From NCBI GenBank assembly GCA_018241895.1, contig JAFECX010000035.1:44735-108734 (forward strand): a stretch of 64,000 nt of DNA, written 5' to 3'. Position numbers and translations under genes: made by a program. This DNA comes from Pseudomonadota bacterium. Lineage in GTDB: Bacteria > Pseudomonadota > Gammaproteobacteria > Burkholderiales > Burkholderiaceae_C. The notes under the pieces are model-generated. The model was not told the origin of the DNA. It ran no database searches and worked only from the letters and a program-made list of their open reading frames with translations. Within the stretch, counting starts at the first letter, position 1. Each line of letters starts with the position of its first letter. Below, piece after piece: positions 17,858-26,544 of this stretch.

Positions 17858-18760
17858 ATGCGATTCGGCTTTCACCTGTTCATGGTCGATCCGGGCGAGC
17901 ACCAGGAGATCGCCCGCACCGCCGACGACTGCGGCTGGGACAGCATCCAGGTCGCCGACGCGCCGTTCTTCCCGGAGACGGTTTCCGTGCCCTACCCCTA
18001 CACGCCCGACGGCGCGCGCTTCTGGCCGCTGGACATGCCGGTGCTCGACCCCTGGGTGGCGATGACCGCGATGGCCGTCGTCACGCGGCGCATCCGCTTC
18101 GTCCCCTCGGTGCTGCGCCTGGCGATCCGCCAGCCGCTGCTCGAAGCCAAGAGCCTGTGCTCGCTGGCGGCGGTCTCGAACGACCGCGTCGCGCTCGGGG
18201 TCGGCCTGGCCTGGATGCCCGAGGAATTCAGGTGGCTGGGCATCGACATGAAGACGCGCGGCAAGCGCCAGGACGAAGCCATCCAGGCGGTGCGCCTGCT
18301 GATGCAGGGCGGATTCCAGGAGTTCCACGGCGAGTTCGTCGACTTCGACCGCGTCATCATGGCGCCGACGCCGAAGAAGAAGATCCCGATCTACGTCGGC
18401 GGCGCCACCGCCCCGGCGATGCGGCGTGCCGCGCGCCTGGGCGACGGCTGGCTCAGCGTGATCCACGACAAGGCCGAAATCCCCGGCCTCGTCGCCGAAC
18501 TCAACGGCCACCGGCGCGAATTCGGCCGTGCCGCCGAGCCCTTCGACATCATGCTGCACTGCCCCGATGCCACCGGCATCGACGACATCAAGCGCCTCGA
18601 AGACCTCGGCATCACCGACCTGCAGGTCACGCCGTGGGCCGTGCCCGGCATCGCGGCCGAAGAAGGCGTGGGCAAGATCCAGCAGCAGCAGCCGGCGCTG
18701 CAGACGAAGCTCGACGCGATCCGCCGCTATGCGGATCAGGTGATCGCGCGCTTCGCCTGA
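17858..18760 (+). CDS. LLM-class (luciferase-like) flavin or F420-dependent oxidoreductase
   Basis: A 300-residue TIM-barrel luciferase-like protein of the family annotated as F420-dependent (MRFGFHLFMVDPGEHQEIAR, then VADAPFFPETVSVPYPYTPDG). The C-terminal half has IPIYVGGATAPAMRRAARLGDGW, the canonical LLM nucleotide-binding stretch. Betaproteobacteria usually lack cofactor F420, so FMN use is as likely. Start chosen at the ATG after GAGGAGACG; an in-frame reading through the 7-bp repeat from further upstream is possible (see the tandem repeat). Substrate unknown. Confidence 0.87.
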   Translation: MRFGFHLFMVDPGEHQEIARTADDCGWDSIQVADAPFFPETVSVPYPYTPDGARFWPLDMPVLDPWVAMTAMAVVTRRIRFVPSVLRLAIRQPLLEAKSLCSLAAVSNDRVALGVGLAWMPEEFRWLGIDMKTRGKRQDEAIQAVRLLMQGGFQEFHGEFVDFDRVIMAPTPKKKIPIYVGGATAPAMRRAARLGDGWLSVIHDKAEIPGLVAELNGHRREFGRAAEPFDIMLHCPDATGIDDIKRLEDLGITDLQVTPWAVPGIAAEEGVGKIQQQQPALQTKLDAIRRYADQVIARFA

Positions 18761-19321
18761 GGGCCGAGGCGCGCACGACGTGACGGGCCGCTGCCGCCAA
18801 GGCCGCCGCGCGGAGATCCCGCCGCGGTCTTCGCCTGTTTTCGCCACTTTGCGCCGGACAGCGCCACGAGCGGGCCTCTTGCACAGTGGTCGCCAACCGA
18901 CCGTTGGGCCGACTGCCGGGCTTTGACAAGCCCGTGCAACCTGCCCCACCGCGGTCCCCACGTGAGGGCCTGCTTCGAGAACCTGCTGCCTGACAGCAAA
19001 GACATCCGGGCACGCATGGCGCGCCGCTGCCGGGCCGGCTCCGCCGATGCCTTCGACCTGCTGTCAGAGGCAGGCCTGTGGAGCTCGCGCCTGCAGCCAC
19101 CGCGACCGACAAGGCCACGGCGCCCAGTGTCTCGGACTGACAGGGCTGAAGCTGCGGGCACAGGGTCCAACGGTCGCTTCGATAGCGCCACGTCAGAGGT
19201 TGGGCACGGCCTGGGCACACAATGGGCACAGGCTGGGCACAGGATGGGCACAAAGCAAAAAGCCACGCGCTCGGGTGGCCTTCGCTTTGCAGCCAACTCG
19301 GTGATCCAGCTGCAGATTTCT
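18761..19321. other. 561-bp stretch without a recognisable gene
   Basis: No reading frame here resembles a known protein. It contains a perfect 7-bp stem hairpin (CGGGCTT, loop TGAC, AAGCCCG at 18917-18934) and, nearer the tRNA, five imperfect 11-bp repeats. Its somewhat lower, irregular GC and position at the 3' side of a tRNA gene would suit an old integration site, but no integrase or duplicated tRNA end was found. Confidence 0.5.
19201..19255 (+). repeat. Five 11-bp direct repeats, consensus TGGGCACARRN
   Basis: Five contiguous 11-bp units share the invariant core TGGGCAC with variable last bases (GGCC, ACAA, AGGC, AGGA, AAAG). The 11-bp period is close to one helical turn, so the cores face the same side of the DNA. 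This lies about 67 bp beyond the 3' end of the tRNA-fMet gene. Confidence 0.8.
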
Positions 19322-19398
<77 letters not shown>

Positions 19399-19410
19399 AC
19401 TGAACGTGCG

Positions 19411-19416
19411 AGTATA
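19411..19416 (-). promoter_or_regulatory. -10 box of the tRNA-fMet promoter
   Basis: On the minus strand TATACT lies 12 bp upstream of the mature 5' end of the tRNA, with a GC-rich discriminator (CGCACGTTC) behind it. The -35 region is poorly matched. One base differs from consensus TATAAT. Confidence 0.55.
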
Positions 19417-19628
19417 GCGGATTCGTCATTTGCGCGTCGCGCCGGCAGGGTGCCCCGGGCGGCAGGCCACGCCACGTTGCGCGCGTGCTGTCCACCGCTG
19501 GTGGTGTGCGGACGCTGGTGGTGTGCGGAAAAAGGGCGATCATCACCCCCCGGCGCCGCGTCGCGGCCCGGGCCGACCCGGGAGCGGCGCGGGGCGGCGC
19601 CTTTTGCCTCGTCCGCCGCGATCCTGCC

Positions 19629-20276
19629 ATGCAATCCTGCCGCAAGGTCAAGGTCCTGCTCGTCGACGACCATGAGCTGGTCCGCGTCGGCGTGAAGGCC
19701 GCCTATGGCGAGCTGCTCGGCCTCGAGATCGAGTGGCTCGAAGCCGTGACGCTGCACGAGGCGCTGCAGCTGTACGGCCAGCACGCGGACATCGATGCCG
19801 TGCTGCTGGATCTGAACCTGGCCGACTCCAAGGGCCTTCAGGGCCTGCGCCAGTTCCTGCAGGCGCATCCGCAGGCGCGCGTGGCCGTGTTCAGCGGCAC
19901 CCAGGACGAGTTCGTCATCCGCCAGGCGCGCGCGCTCGGCGCGGCGGCCTATGTCGGCAAGAGTGCGATGACGGCGCAGACGCGCGAGACGCTGCTCGCG
20001 CTGTTCGTGCCGTCGGCCGGCGCCAGCCCGGGCGCGATGCGCGCCGGCGCCACCGTGCTGTTCCCGCGCCTGCCGCGCTCGGCCGCGCTCGATCGCGTCG
20101 CCGAGCTGGGTCCGCGCCACCTGGAGATCCTGGAGCTGGTGCTCTCGGGCTGCACGAACCAGGAGATCAGCCAGTCCACGCAACTGTCGCTCGGCACGGT
20201 GAAGAACTACGTTTCGTCGCTCCTGCTGGCGCTGGACGTGCGCTCGCGCTCGCACCTGATCAGCCTGTTCCGCTGA
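19629..20276 (+). CDS. LuxR-type response regulator
   Basis: A 215-residue receiver plus helix-turn-helix protein. The receiver has the acidic pair in LLVDDHE, phospho-acceptor Asp61 (LLDLNLADSKG) and Lys in YVGKSA. The LuxR-type HTH reads LEILELVLSGCTNQEISQ, then LSLGTVKNYVSSLLLALDVRSR. The start chosen (MQSCRKVKVLL) places the receiver at the normal position; earlier in-frame codons are GC-rich noise. It is 7 bp upstream of a hybrid histidine kinase gene and is very likely its partner. Confidence 0.9.
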   Translation: MQSCRKVKVLLVDDHELVRVGVKAAYGELLGLEIEWLEAVTLHEALQLYGQHADIDAVLLDLNLADSKGLQGLRQFLQAHPQARVAVFSGTQDEFVIRQARALGAAAYVGKSAMTAQTRETLLALFVPSAGASPGAMRAGATVLFPRLPRSAALDRVAELGPRHLEILELVLSGCTNQEISQSTQLSLGTVKNYVSSLLLALDVRSRSHLISLFR

Positions 20277-20283
20277 CCAGCGC

Positions 20284-22071
20284 ATGAGCTCGCACGCGGC
20301 GCCCGAGCGCTCCGGCACGTTGGCGGCCGAGTCGGCACGGCTGGTCGTCGTCGAAGGTCGCGGCGCGGCGCAGGCCGGCGCAGCGACGGCGCCGCGGCGC
20401 ACACGCGTCGACCTGCTGCGCGGCGCGCGCGCCTGGCGTGCCGCGCAGGAGCAGTTGCCCTTCGTCGGCGTGCTGATCGCGATCGTGGCGCCGCTGCCGG
20501 TGCTGCTCGGCCTCGGGCGCGCCAGCGCATGGCCGGCGGCGCTGTGGGGTGTGGCGGCCGCGGCGATCGCCGCGCTGCTGGTGCTGGCGCACCGGCTGTC
20601 GGCCAGGGCCTTGCGATCACCGCCCGCGCATGTCACGCTCATGCTGACGGTGGCCTGCGCTCTGGTGGCGGTGCCGGCCTGGGTCGTGATGCCCGACGGC
20701 GCCGGGTCCTGGCTGGGCGTGAGTTCGGCCTTCGCCGTGGCTGCGGCCCTCGCGGTGTCGCCGGCCGCGCCTGCGGTGGCGCTGGTCGCCGTGCTCGCCC
20801 CGGTCGCGGGGGCGGCGGCGGGGCTGTCCGGCCTGGCGCAGGGCGTCGCGGCCGGGCTGCTGGCGCTGGCCGCCGGCTGGCAATCGCGCCGGCGCTGGCG
20901 CCGGCTGATGCTGGCGCGGCTCGATCTCGGCGAGCGCCTCGAGGCGGCTGCGGCCGAGCGCGACGCCGCACTGCGCGCCGATCGCGACAAGACGCGCTTT
21001 GTCGCCATCGCCAGCCACGACCTGCGTCAGCCGGTGCACGCGATCGGCCTGTTCGCCGCCACGCTGCACAAGCGGCTGGCCCATACGCCCGACGAAGCGC
21101 TGGCGCGCAACCTGATGCGCTCGGTCGACGGCCTCGAGCACTCGTTCAACGCCATGCTGGACATCTCGCGGCTGGACGGCGGCGCCGTGGCCCCGCCGCT
21201 GCAGGTCTTCGCGCTGCGCGACGTGTTTCGCCGCCTGCACATGCAGTACGGCGGCCAGGCCGAGCTGGCGGGCCTGGGGCTGCGCTTTTCGCCGGGCGGC
21301 AAGTCGGTGCTGAGCGATGCGCAGCTGCTCGAACGCATCGTCGGCAACCTGGTGCAAAACGCCATCCGCTACACCAGCCGCGGCGGCGTGGCGGTGCTCG
21401 CGCGCAGCACGCGCACGCACATCAACATCGAGGTCTGGGACACCGGCTGCGGCATCGAGGCCGCGGAACTGCCGCGCATCTTCGAGGAGTTCTATCAGGT
21501 CGGCCGCGGCGAGCGCGACCGCCGCCGCGGCCTGGGCATGGGGCTGGCGATCGTCAAGCGCCTGGCCGCGCTGCTCGGGCACCGCCTCGAAGTGGCCTCG
21601 ACGCCGGGCCGCGGCACGCTGTTCCGGCTCGGCGTGCCGGTCGCCGAACTGGCCGAGGCGACCGAGGAGACCGCCGCCGACACGGTGCCGATGACCGTCG
21701 ACGTGCCGCAGATGGTGCTCGTCGTCGACGACGAGGAGCCGATCCGCGAGGGCCTGCGGCTGCTGCTGCAGGAATGGGGCTACCAGTGCATGACGGCGGC
21801 CGACGCGACGCAGGCCGAGCGCGCCGTCAACGCGCTCGAGGCGCGCGTGGACCTGGTGCTGACCGACCTGCACCTGGGCAGCGGGCCCGGCGGCCAGGAC
21901 GTCGTGGCCGCGGTGCGGCGCCTGTGTGCACGCGCGGTGCCGGCGATCCTCGTCACCGGCGACACCACCGGCCAGGCGCTGCGCGAGGTCGTGGCCGGCG
22001 ACGACCCGGTGCTGTTCAAGCCGGTGCAGCCGCGCGAGCTGTTCGAGGCGATGCGCGCGGCGCTGCAGTAG
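20284..22071 (+). CDS. Membrane-bound hybrid sensor histidine kinase with C-terminal receiver
   Basis: A 595-residue hybrid kinase. The first ~210 residues form about six hydrophobic helices (for example VGVLIAIVAPLPVLLGLG and LLVLAHRLSARAL) with no clear extracellular sensor domain. The H box FVAIASHDLRQPVHAIG has His245. The catalytic domain has N box LVQNAIRYTSRGG, G1 DTGCGIEAAELPRIFEEF and G2 RGLGMGLAIVKRLA. A C-terminal receiver has Asp528 (LTDLHLGSG) and Lys in LFKPVQPRE. No Hpt domain is fused. The 7-bp spacing after the response-regulator gene supports a pair. Confidence 0.93.
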   Translation: MSSHAAPERSGTLAAESARLVVVEGRGAAQAGAATAPRRTRVDLLRGARAWRAAQEQLPFVGVLIAIVAPLPVLLGLGRASAWPAALWGVAAAAIAALLVLAHRLSARALRSPPAHVTLMLTVACALVAVPAWVVMPDGAGSWLGVSSAFAVAAALAVSPAAPAVALVAVLAPVAGAAAGLSGLAQGVAAGLLALAAGWQSRRRWRRLMLARLDLGERLEAAAAERDAALRADRDKTRFVAIASHDLRQPVHAIGLFAATLHKRLAHTPDEALARNLMRSVDGLEHSFNAMLDISRLDGGAVAPPLQVFALRDVFRRLHMQYGGQAELAGLGLRFSPGGKSVLSDAQLLERIVGNLVQNAIRYTSRGGVAVLARSTRTHINIEVWDTGCGIEAAELPRIFEEFYQVGRGERDRRRGLGMGLAIVKRLAALLGHRLEVASTPGRGTLFRLGVPVAELAEATEETAADTVPMTVDVPQMVLVVDDEEPIREGLRLLLQEWGYQCMTAADATQAERAVNALEARVDLVLTDLHLGSGPGGQDVVAAVRRLCARAVPAILVTGDTTGQALREVVAGDDPVLFKPVQPRELFEAMRAALQ

Positions 22072-22273
22072 CGCCGGGCTGCACGCCGCGGTGCACCGGC
22101 ACGCCCTGCGGCGCCTGTCGCCGCCGCGGCAGCCGCGCCGATCGGCGGACTTCCCCCCGATGGTGGAGATGGCCGGCACAGATGACTTTCGGCCACTGGC
22201 GCTGCCCGGGCCGGCTCCTAGAGTCGCGCCACCTCGGTGGCCCCGGTGGGCCGCCAGCGGTACACACCACACG
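22072..22273 (+). other. Leader region upstream of the T6SS operon
   Basis: This 202-bp gap is the only plausible promoter site for the + strand T6SS genes. A sigma-54-like GG-N10-GC arrangement (CTGGCGCTGCCCGGGCC at 22196-22212) lies about 60 bp before tssA, but its -12 part departs from TTGC. TAGAGT at 22219-22224 could be a sigma-70 -10 element. Neither is convincing; no bEBP gene is nearby. Confidence 0.3.
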
Positions 22274-23317
22274 ATGGCAGCCGACCCGATCGACGTCGAA
22301 TCCCTGCTCGTCCCCCTCGAGGGCGACTCGCCCTGCGGCCCCGACCTGGAATACGACCCGACCTTCCAGGCGCTGGAGCAGGCGGCGGCAGGCAAGCCCG
22401 AACGCCAGTACGGCGACAAGACCTACCCGGCCGAGCCGCCCGACTGGCGCACGGTGCACCACCATGCCGCCGAGCTGGCGCAGCGCACGCGCGACCTGCG
22501 CGTGGCGGTCTGGCTGACACGTGCCGAAACCAACCTGAACGGGCTGCCCGGCGCCGTGCACGGCCTGCAGTTGGTGCAGGGCCTGCTCGAGCGCCACTGG
22601 GCACACGTGCATCCTCGGCTCGATGCCGACGACGACAACGACCCGACCATGCGGCTGAACGCCGTGCTGCCGCTCTACGCGCCCGAGGCCGTGCCGGCCG
22701 ACCTGCGCGCGGCAGCGCTCGCCCCGGTGCGCGGCGCGCTCAGGCTGCGCGATCTCGAGCTCGGCCTGGGCGGCGGCGCGCCGTTCGGCGGCGAGGCGGT
22801 GCCCACCGAAGCCGGGGTGCTGCAGGCGCTGGCCGAGCTGCAGCGCGATCATCCGCAGACGGCCCAGACCCTGGAGGCCGCAGCCAGCGCTGCCGGCGCC
22901 GTCGATGCCGCACTGCGGGCCGGCGTCGGCGCGCGTGCGCCCGAAGCGGCGCCATTGCTGCGGCTGCTGGGGGTCGGCCCGAGCGCGCTGGCGCGCCTGC
23001 GCGGCGAGACGGGCGCATCCGATGCCGCCAGCGGCACCGCATCGGCGGGCGCCGACGACGCCCGGCAGATGCCCGACAGCACCGGCGCGGCGAGCGGCCC
23101 GGGCAGCGGCGCCATTCGCAACCGTGCCGACGCGTCGCGCGAGCTCGAGCGGGTGTGCCAGTGGCTCGAGCGCCACGAACCGAGCAACCCCGCGCCGCTG
23201 CTCATCCGGCGCGCGCAACGCCTCATGAACATGAGTTTCGTGGACATCGTGCGCGAGATGGCGCCGGGCGGCCTCGAGCAGGTGGAAATCATCGTCGGCC
23301 CGCACGCGCAGAGCTGA
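22274..23317 (+). CDS. tssA: T6SS sheath-assembly protein TssA (ImpA)
   Basis: A 347-residue TssA that organises baseplate and sheath polymerisation. The ImpA N-terminal signature is intact (LEGDSPCGPDLEYDPTFQALE), followed by TNLNGLPGAVHGLQLVQGLLERHW. A low-complexity Ala/Gly/Ser linker then leads to the short-TssA C-terminal helix region RADASRELERVCQWLERHE with NPAPLLIRRAQRLMNMSFVDI. First gene of the T6SS run. The start ATG follows the leader, and the frame upstream of it is inside the kinase gene. Confidence 0.94.
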   Translation: MAADPIDVESLLVPLEGDSPCGPDLEYDPTFQALEQAAAGKPERQYGDKTYPAEPPDWRTVHHHAAELAQRTRDLRVAVWLTRAETNLNGLPGAVHGLQLVQGLLERHWAHVHPRLDADDDNDPTMRLNAVLPLYAPEAVPADLRAAALAPVRGALRLRDLELGLGGGAPFGGEAVPTEAGVLQALAELQRDHPQTAQTLEAAASAAGAVDAALRAGVGARAPEAAPLLRLLGVGPSALARLRGETGASDAASGTASAGADDARQMPDSTGAASGPGSGAIRNRADASRELERVCQWLERHEPSNPAPLLIRRAQRLMNMSFVDIVREMAPGGLEQVEIIVGPHAQS

Positions 23318-23400
23318 GAACCCGTGAGCGCCCTTGCGGTGACGCCGCCGCGCGGCACACACTACGCAATCTCACCGATCCCCTACACCAGGAGCCTCCC

Positions 23401-23901
23401 ATGGCCGGCAGCCAGAAATTCATCGCCCGCAACCGTGCGCCGCGCGTGCAGATCGAGTACGACGTCGAGCTCTACGGCGCGGAGAAGAAGGTGCAGCTGC
23501 CCTTCGTGATGGGCGTGATGGCCGACCTCGCCGGCAAGAGCAGCGAGCCGCCGCCCCCGGTGGCCGAGCGCAAGTTCCTCGAGTTCGACGTCGACAATTT
23601 CGACGCCCGCATGAAGGCGATGAAGCCGCGCGTGGCGTTCCAGGTGCCCAACAGGCTCACCGGCGAAGGCAACATCGCGGTCGACCTGACGTTCGAGAGC
23701 ATGGACGATTTCACCCCCGCAGCGGTCGCGGCGAAGGTCGGCGGCCTGCGGCAGCTGCTCGAGGCGCGCCAGCAGCTGTCCAACCTCGTCACCTACATGG
23801 ACGGCAAGACCGGCGCCGAGGAGCTGCTCGCCAAGGTCGTCAAGGACGAGGCACTGCTCAAGTCGCTCGCCGCCGCCAAGGCGCCCGAGGAAGGCGCCTG
23901 A
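23401..23901 (+). CDS. tssB: T6SS contractile sheath small subunit TssB (VipA)
   Basis: A 166-residue TssB. Diagnostic strings include QKFIARNRAPRVQIEYDVE, KKVQLPFVMGVMADLAG, FLEFDVDNFDARMKAMKPRV and FTPAAVAAKVGGLRQLLEAR. The length matches VipA/ImpB. It pairs with TssC to build the contractile tail sheath. AGGAG lies 6 bp before the ATG. An 83-bp gap separates it from tssA, and 66 bp separate it from tssC. Confidence 0.97.
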   Translation: MAGSQKFIARNRAPRVQIEYDVELYGAEKKVQLPFVMGVMADLAGKSSEPPPPVAERKFLEFDVDNFDARMKAMKPRVAFQVPNRLTGEGNIAVDLTFESMDDFTPAAVAAKVGGLRQLLEARQQLSNLVTYMDGKTGAEELLAKVVKDEALLKSLAAAKAPEEGA

Positions 23902-23967
23902 ACGGCGCCCCGGCCCGAGCGCCCGCGCGCGCACCCATCCATCACGCACAGCCCGAAAGCCCGCCCC

Positions 23968-25461
23968 ATGGCCGACGAATCCACCCAAGCCGCCGCTGCG
24001 CTGCAGGGCCTCACGTACGAAGGCGGCGACTTCGCCGCCTTGCTGAACAAGGAGTTCAAGCCCAAGAGCGACGAGGCCAAGTCCGCGGTAGAGCAGGCCG
24101 TGCTCACGCTGGCCCAGCAGGCGCTCGCCCACACCAAGCTCATCGGCAGCGACGTCGTCGTCTCGATCGAGGCCATGATCGCCGAGCTCGACAAGAAGCT
24201 CACCGAGCAGGTGAACCAGATCCTGCATCACGCGGATTTCCAGCAGATGGAAAGCGCGTGGCGCGGCCTGCACTACCTCATCAACAACACCGAGAGCGAC
24301 GAGATGCTCAAGGTGAAGGTGTTCAACGTCTCCAAGGCCGAGCTGGGCAAGACGCTCAAGCGCTACAAGGGTACGGCCTGGGACCAGAGCCCGATCTTCA
24401 AGAAGGTCTACACCGAGGAGTACGACCAGTTCGGCGGCCACCCCTTCGGCTGCCTGGTCGGCGACTACTTCTTCGACCACTCGGCGCCCGACGTAGAGAT
24501 CCTGGGCGAGATGGCCAAGATCGCTGCCGCGTCGCACGCGCCCTTCATCGCCGGCGCCAACCCGAACACGATGCAGATGGGGTCGTGGCAGGAGCTGGCC
24601 AACCCGCGGGACCTGACCAAGATCTTCGGCACGCCGGAGTACGCCGCGTGGCGCTCGCTGCGCGAGAGCGAGGATTCGCGCTACATCGGGCTGGCGATGC
24701 CGCGCTTCCTGTCGCGCCTGCCCTACGGCGCCAAGACCAACCCGGTCGAAGCGTTCGACTTCGAGGAGGAGACCGGCGGCGGCGACCACGGCAAGTACAC
24801 CTGGTCGAACTCGGCCTACGCGATGGCGGTCAACATCAACCGCTCTTACAAGCTCTACGGCTGGGGTACGAGCATCCGCGGTGTCGAAAGCGGCGGCGCG
24901 GTCGAAGGCCTGCCTGCGCACACCTTCCCGACCGACGACGGCGGCGTGGACATGAAGTGCCCGACCGAGATCGCGATCTCGGACCGGCGCGAGGCCGAAC
25001 TGGCCAAGAACGGCTTCATGCCGCTGGTGCACCGCAAGAACAGCGACTTCGCCGCCTTCATCGGCGCGCAGTCGCTGCAAAAACCCGCCGAGTACGACGA
25101 CCCGGACGCCACCGCCAACGCCAACCTGGCGGCGCGGCTGCCGTACCTGTTCGCGTGCTGCCGCTTCGCGCACTACCTGAAGTGCATCGTGCGCGACAAG
25201 ATCGGCTCGTTCAAGGAGCGCGCCGCGATGGAGAAGTACCTCAACAACTGGATCATGAACTACGTCGACGGCGATCCGGCCAACTCGTCGGACACGGTGA
25301 AGGCACAGAAGCCGCTCGCAGCGGCCGAGGTCACGGTCGAGGAGGTTCCCGGCAATCCCGGCTACTACAGCTCCAAGTTCCTGCTGCGGCCGCACTACCA
25401 GCTCGAGGGGCTGACGGTGTCGCTGCGGCTCGTCTCCAAGCTGCCTTCCGAGAAGCAGTGA
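23968..25461 (+). CDS. tssC: T6SS contractile sheath large subunit TssC (VipB)
   Basis: A 497-residue TssC/ImpC. It contains the hallmark HADFQQMESAWRGLHYLINNTESDEMLKV region (read as adjoining strings), VYTEEYDQFGGHPFGCLVGDY, FIAGANPNTMQMGSWQEL, AMPRFLSRLPYG and the late CCRFAHYLKCIVRDKIGSF. The C-terminal part KPLAAAEVTVEEVPGNPGYY is also conserved. Normal length. Together with TssB it forms the six-start helical sheath that ClpV recycles. Confidence 0.97.
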   Translation: MADESTQAAAALQGLTYEGGDFAALLNKEFKPKSDEAKSAVEQAVLTLAQQALAHTKLIGSDVVVSIEAMIAELDKKLTEQVNQILHHADFQQMESAWRGLHYLINNTESDEMLKVKVFNVSKAELGKTLKRYKGTAWDQSPIFKKVYTEEYDQFGGHPFGCLVGDYFFDHSAPDVEILGEMAKIAAASHAPFIAGANPNTMQMGSWQELANPRDLTKIFGTPEYAAWRSLRESEDSRYIGLAMPRFLSRLPYGAKTNPVEAFDFEEETGGGDHGKYTWSNSAYAMAVNINRSYKLYGWGTSIRGVESGGAVEGLPAHTFPTDDGGVDMKCPTEIAISDRREAELAKNGFMPLVHRKNSDFAAFIGAQSLQKPAEYDDPDATANANLAARLPYLFACCRFAHYLKCIVRDKIGSFKERAAMEKYLNNWIMNYVDGDPANSSDTVKAQKPLAAAEVTVEEVPGNPGYYSSKFLLRPHYQLEGLTVSLRLVSKLPSEKQ

Positions 25462-25535
25462 TACCAAAGCATCGTTGGCATCCGATTCCACGCGCCGCAC
25501 ACTGAGCGCGCCATCCACTCGAGGAGAGACCCACC

Positions 25536-26012
25536 ATGGCAATCGACACCCACATCAAGTTCGACGGCGTCGAGGGCGAATCCACCCACACCGACCACAA
25601 GGGCGAGATCGAGCTGCTGTCCTGGTCCTGGGGCGTGTCCAACGCCAGCATGGGCAGCGGCGGCGGCAGCGGCATGGGCAAGGCGCAGGGCGGCGACCTG
25701 CACTTCGCGCACCCCTACGACAAGGCCTCGCCGGTGCTGGCCAAGAAGTGCATCCAGGGCGTGCACTTTCCGTCCGTCGTGCTGACCTCGCGCAAGGCCG
25801 GCGAAGGCCAGAAGGACTTCCTGAAGATCACGATGAAGGAGGTCTACATCACCTCGGTGCAGCCGGCCGGCAGCAGCGGCGGCGACATCATGGAGTCGGT
25901 CTCGATGAGCTACGGATCGATCGAGTTCGCCTACAAGCCCCAGGACAAGGCGGGCGCGCTGGGCGGCGAAGTCAAGTTCTCGTGGGACACCAAGACCACG
26001 AAGGTCACCTGA
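25536..26012 (+). CDS. hcp: T6SS tube protein Hcp (TssD), first copy
   Basis: A 158-residue Hcp, the hexameric ring stacked into the inner tube. Typical strings are MAIDTHIKFDGVEGESTH, IELLSWSWGVSN, DLHFAHPYDKASPVLAKKC and KDFLKITMKEVYITSV. It has a glycine-rich loop (SMGSGGGSGMGKAQGG). GAGGAG lies upstream. It follows tssC after 74 bp, the classic position, and is probably highly expressed. A second, divergent Hcp-like gene follows immediately. Confidence 0.96.
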   Translation: MAIDTHIKFDGVEGESTHTDHKGEIELLSWSWGVSNASMGSGGGSGMGKAQGGDLHFAHPYDKASPVLAKKCIQGVHFPSVVLTSRKAGEGQKDFLKITMKEVYITSVQPAGSSGGDIMESVSMSYGSIEFAYKPQDKAGALGGEVKFSWDTKTTKVT

Positions 26013-26033
26013 CGGCACGCACGGGCACGCATC

Positions 26034-26540
26034 ATGGCCAGCGCATCCGGCCCTGCGGCCGGCGCCGACATGTACCTGCACGTGCAGACCAAGCGTGCCG
26101 GCAAGATCAAGGGCGAAGCGAAGAGCCCCGGCCACGCCGACGACATCGAGCTCGCCGGCTGGCGCTGGGGCGTGAGCAGCGGCTCGGCGCTCGGCGACAG
26201 CAAGGCGACGGGCCGGCGCTCGTACGAGGCGCTGACCATCGTCAAGCGCATCGACGCCGCGACCACGCCGCTGCTGGCGGCGCTGGCGTCCAATGACGAA
26301 GTCAAGGAGCTCGTGCTCGCGATGCGCCGTGCCGGCGACGGGCAGGAGGACTACTTCACGATCCGGCTCAAGGCCGGGCGCATCGCCGGCATGCATCACG
26401 AGGCCGATGCCGAGGGCCACACGACCGAGACCGTGACCGTCGCCTTCACGCAGGTCGACGTCGAGTACCGCGTGCAGCGCGCGAGCGGGCTGCGCGGCGC
26501 GAGCACGAGCTTCTCCGACACCCTCCCGACGGGCGAGTGA
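26034..26540 (+). CDS. Second Hcp-like protein (TssD paralogue)
   Basis: A 168-residue Hcp-family protein, clearly distinct from the gene 21 bp upstream. It starts the fold at MYLHVQTKRAGKIKGEAKSPGHADDIEL, keeps AGWRWGVSSG in place of LLSWSWGVSN, and has a RRSYEALTIVKRIDAATTPLL segment plus a QEDYFTIRLKAGRI strand. A C-terminal extension (LRGASTSFSDTLPTGE) goes beyond the core fold. It may form a minor ring, a capping hexamer or a carrier for specific effectors. Tandem Hcp paralogues inside one operon are unusual. Confidence 0.85.
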   Translation: MASASGPAAGADMYLHVQTKRAGKIKGEAKSPGHADDIELAGWRWGVSSGSALGDSKATGRRSYEALTIVKRIDAATTPLLAALASNDEVKELVLAMRRAGDGQEDYFTIRLKAGRIAGMHHEADAEGHTTETVTVAFTQVDVEYRVQRASGLRGASTSFSDTLPTGE

Positions 26541-26544
26541 GACG

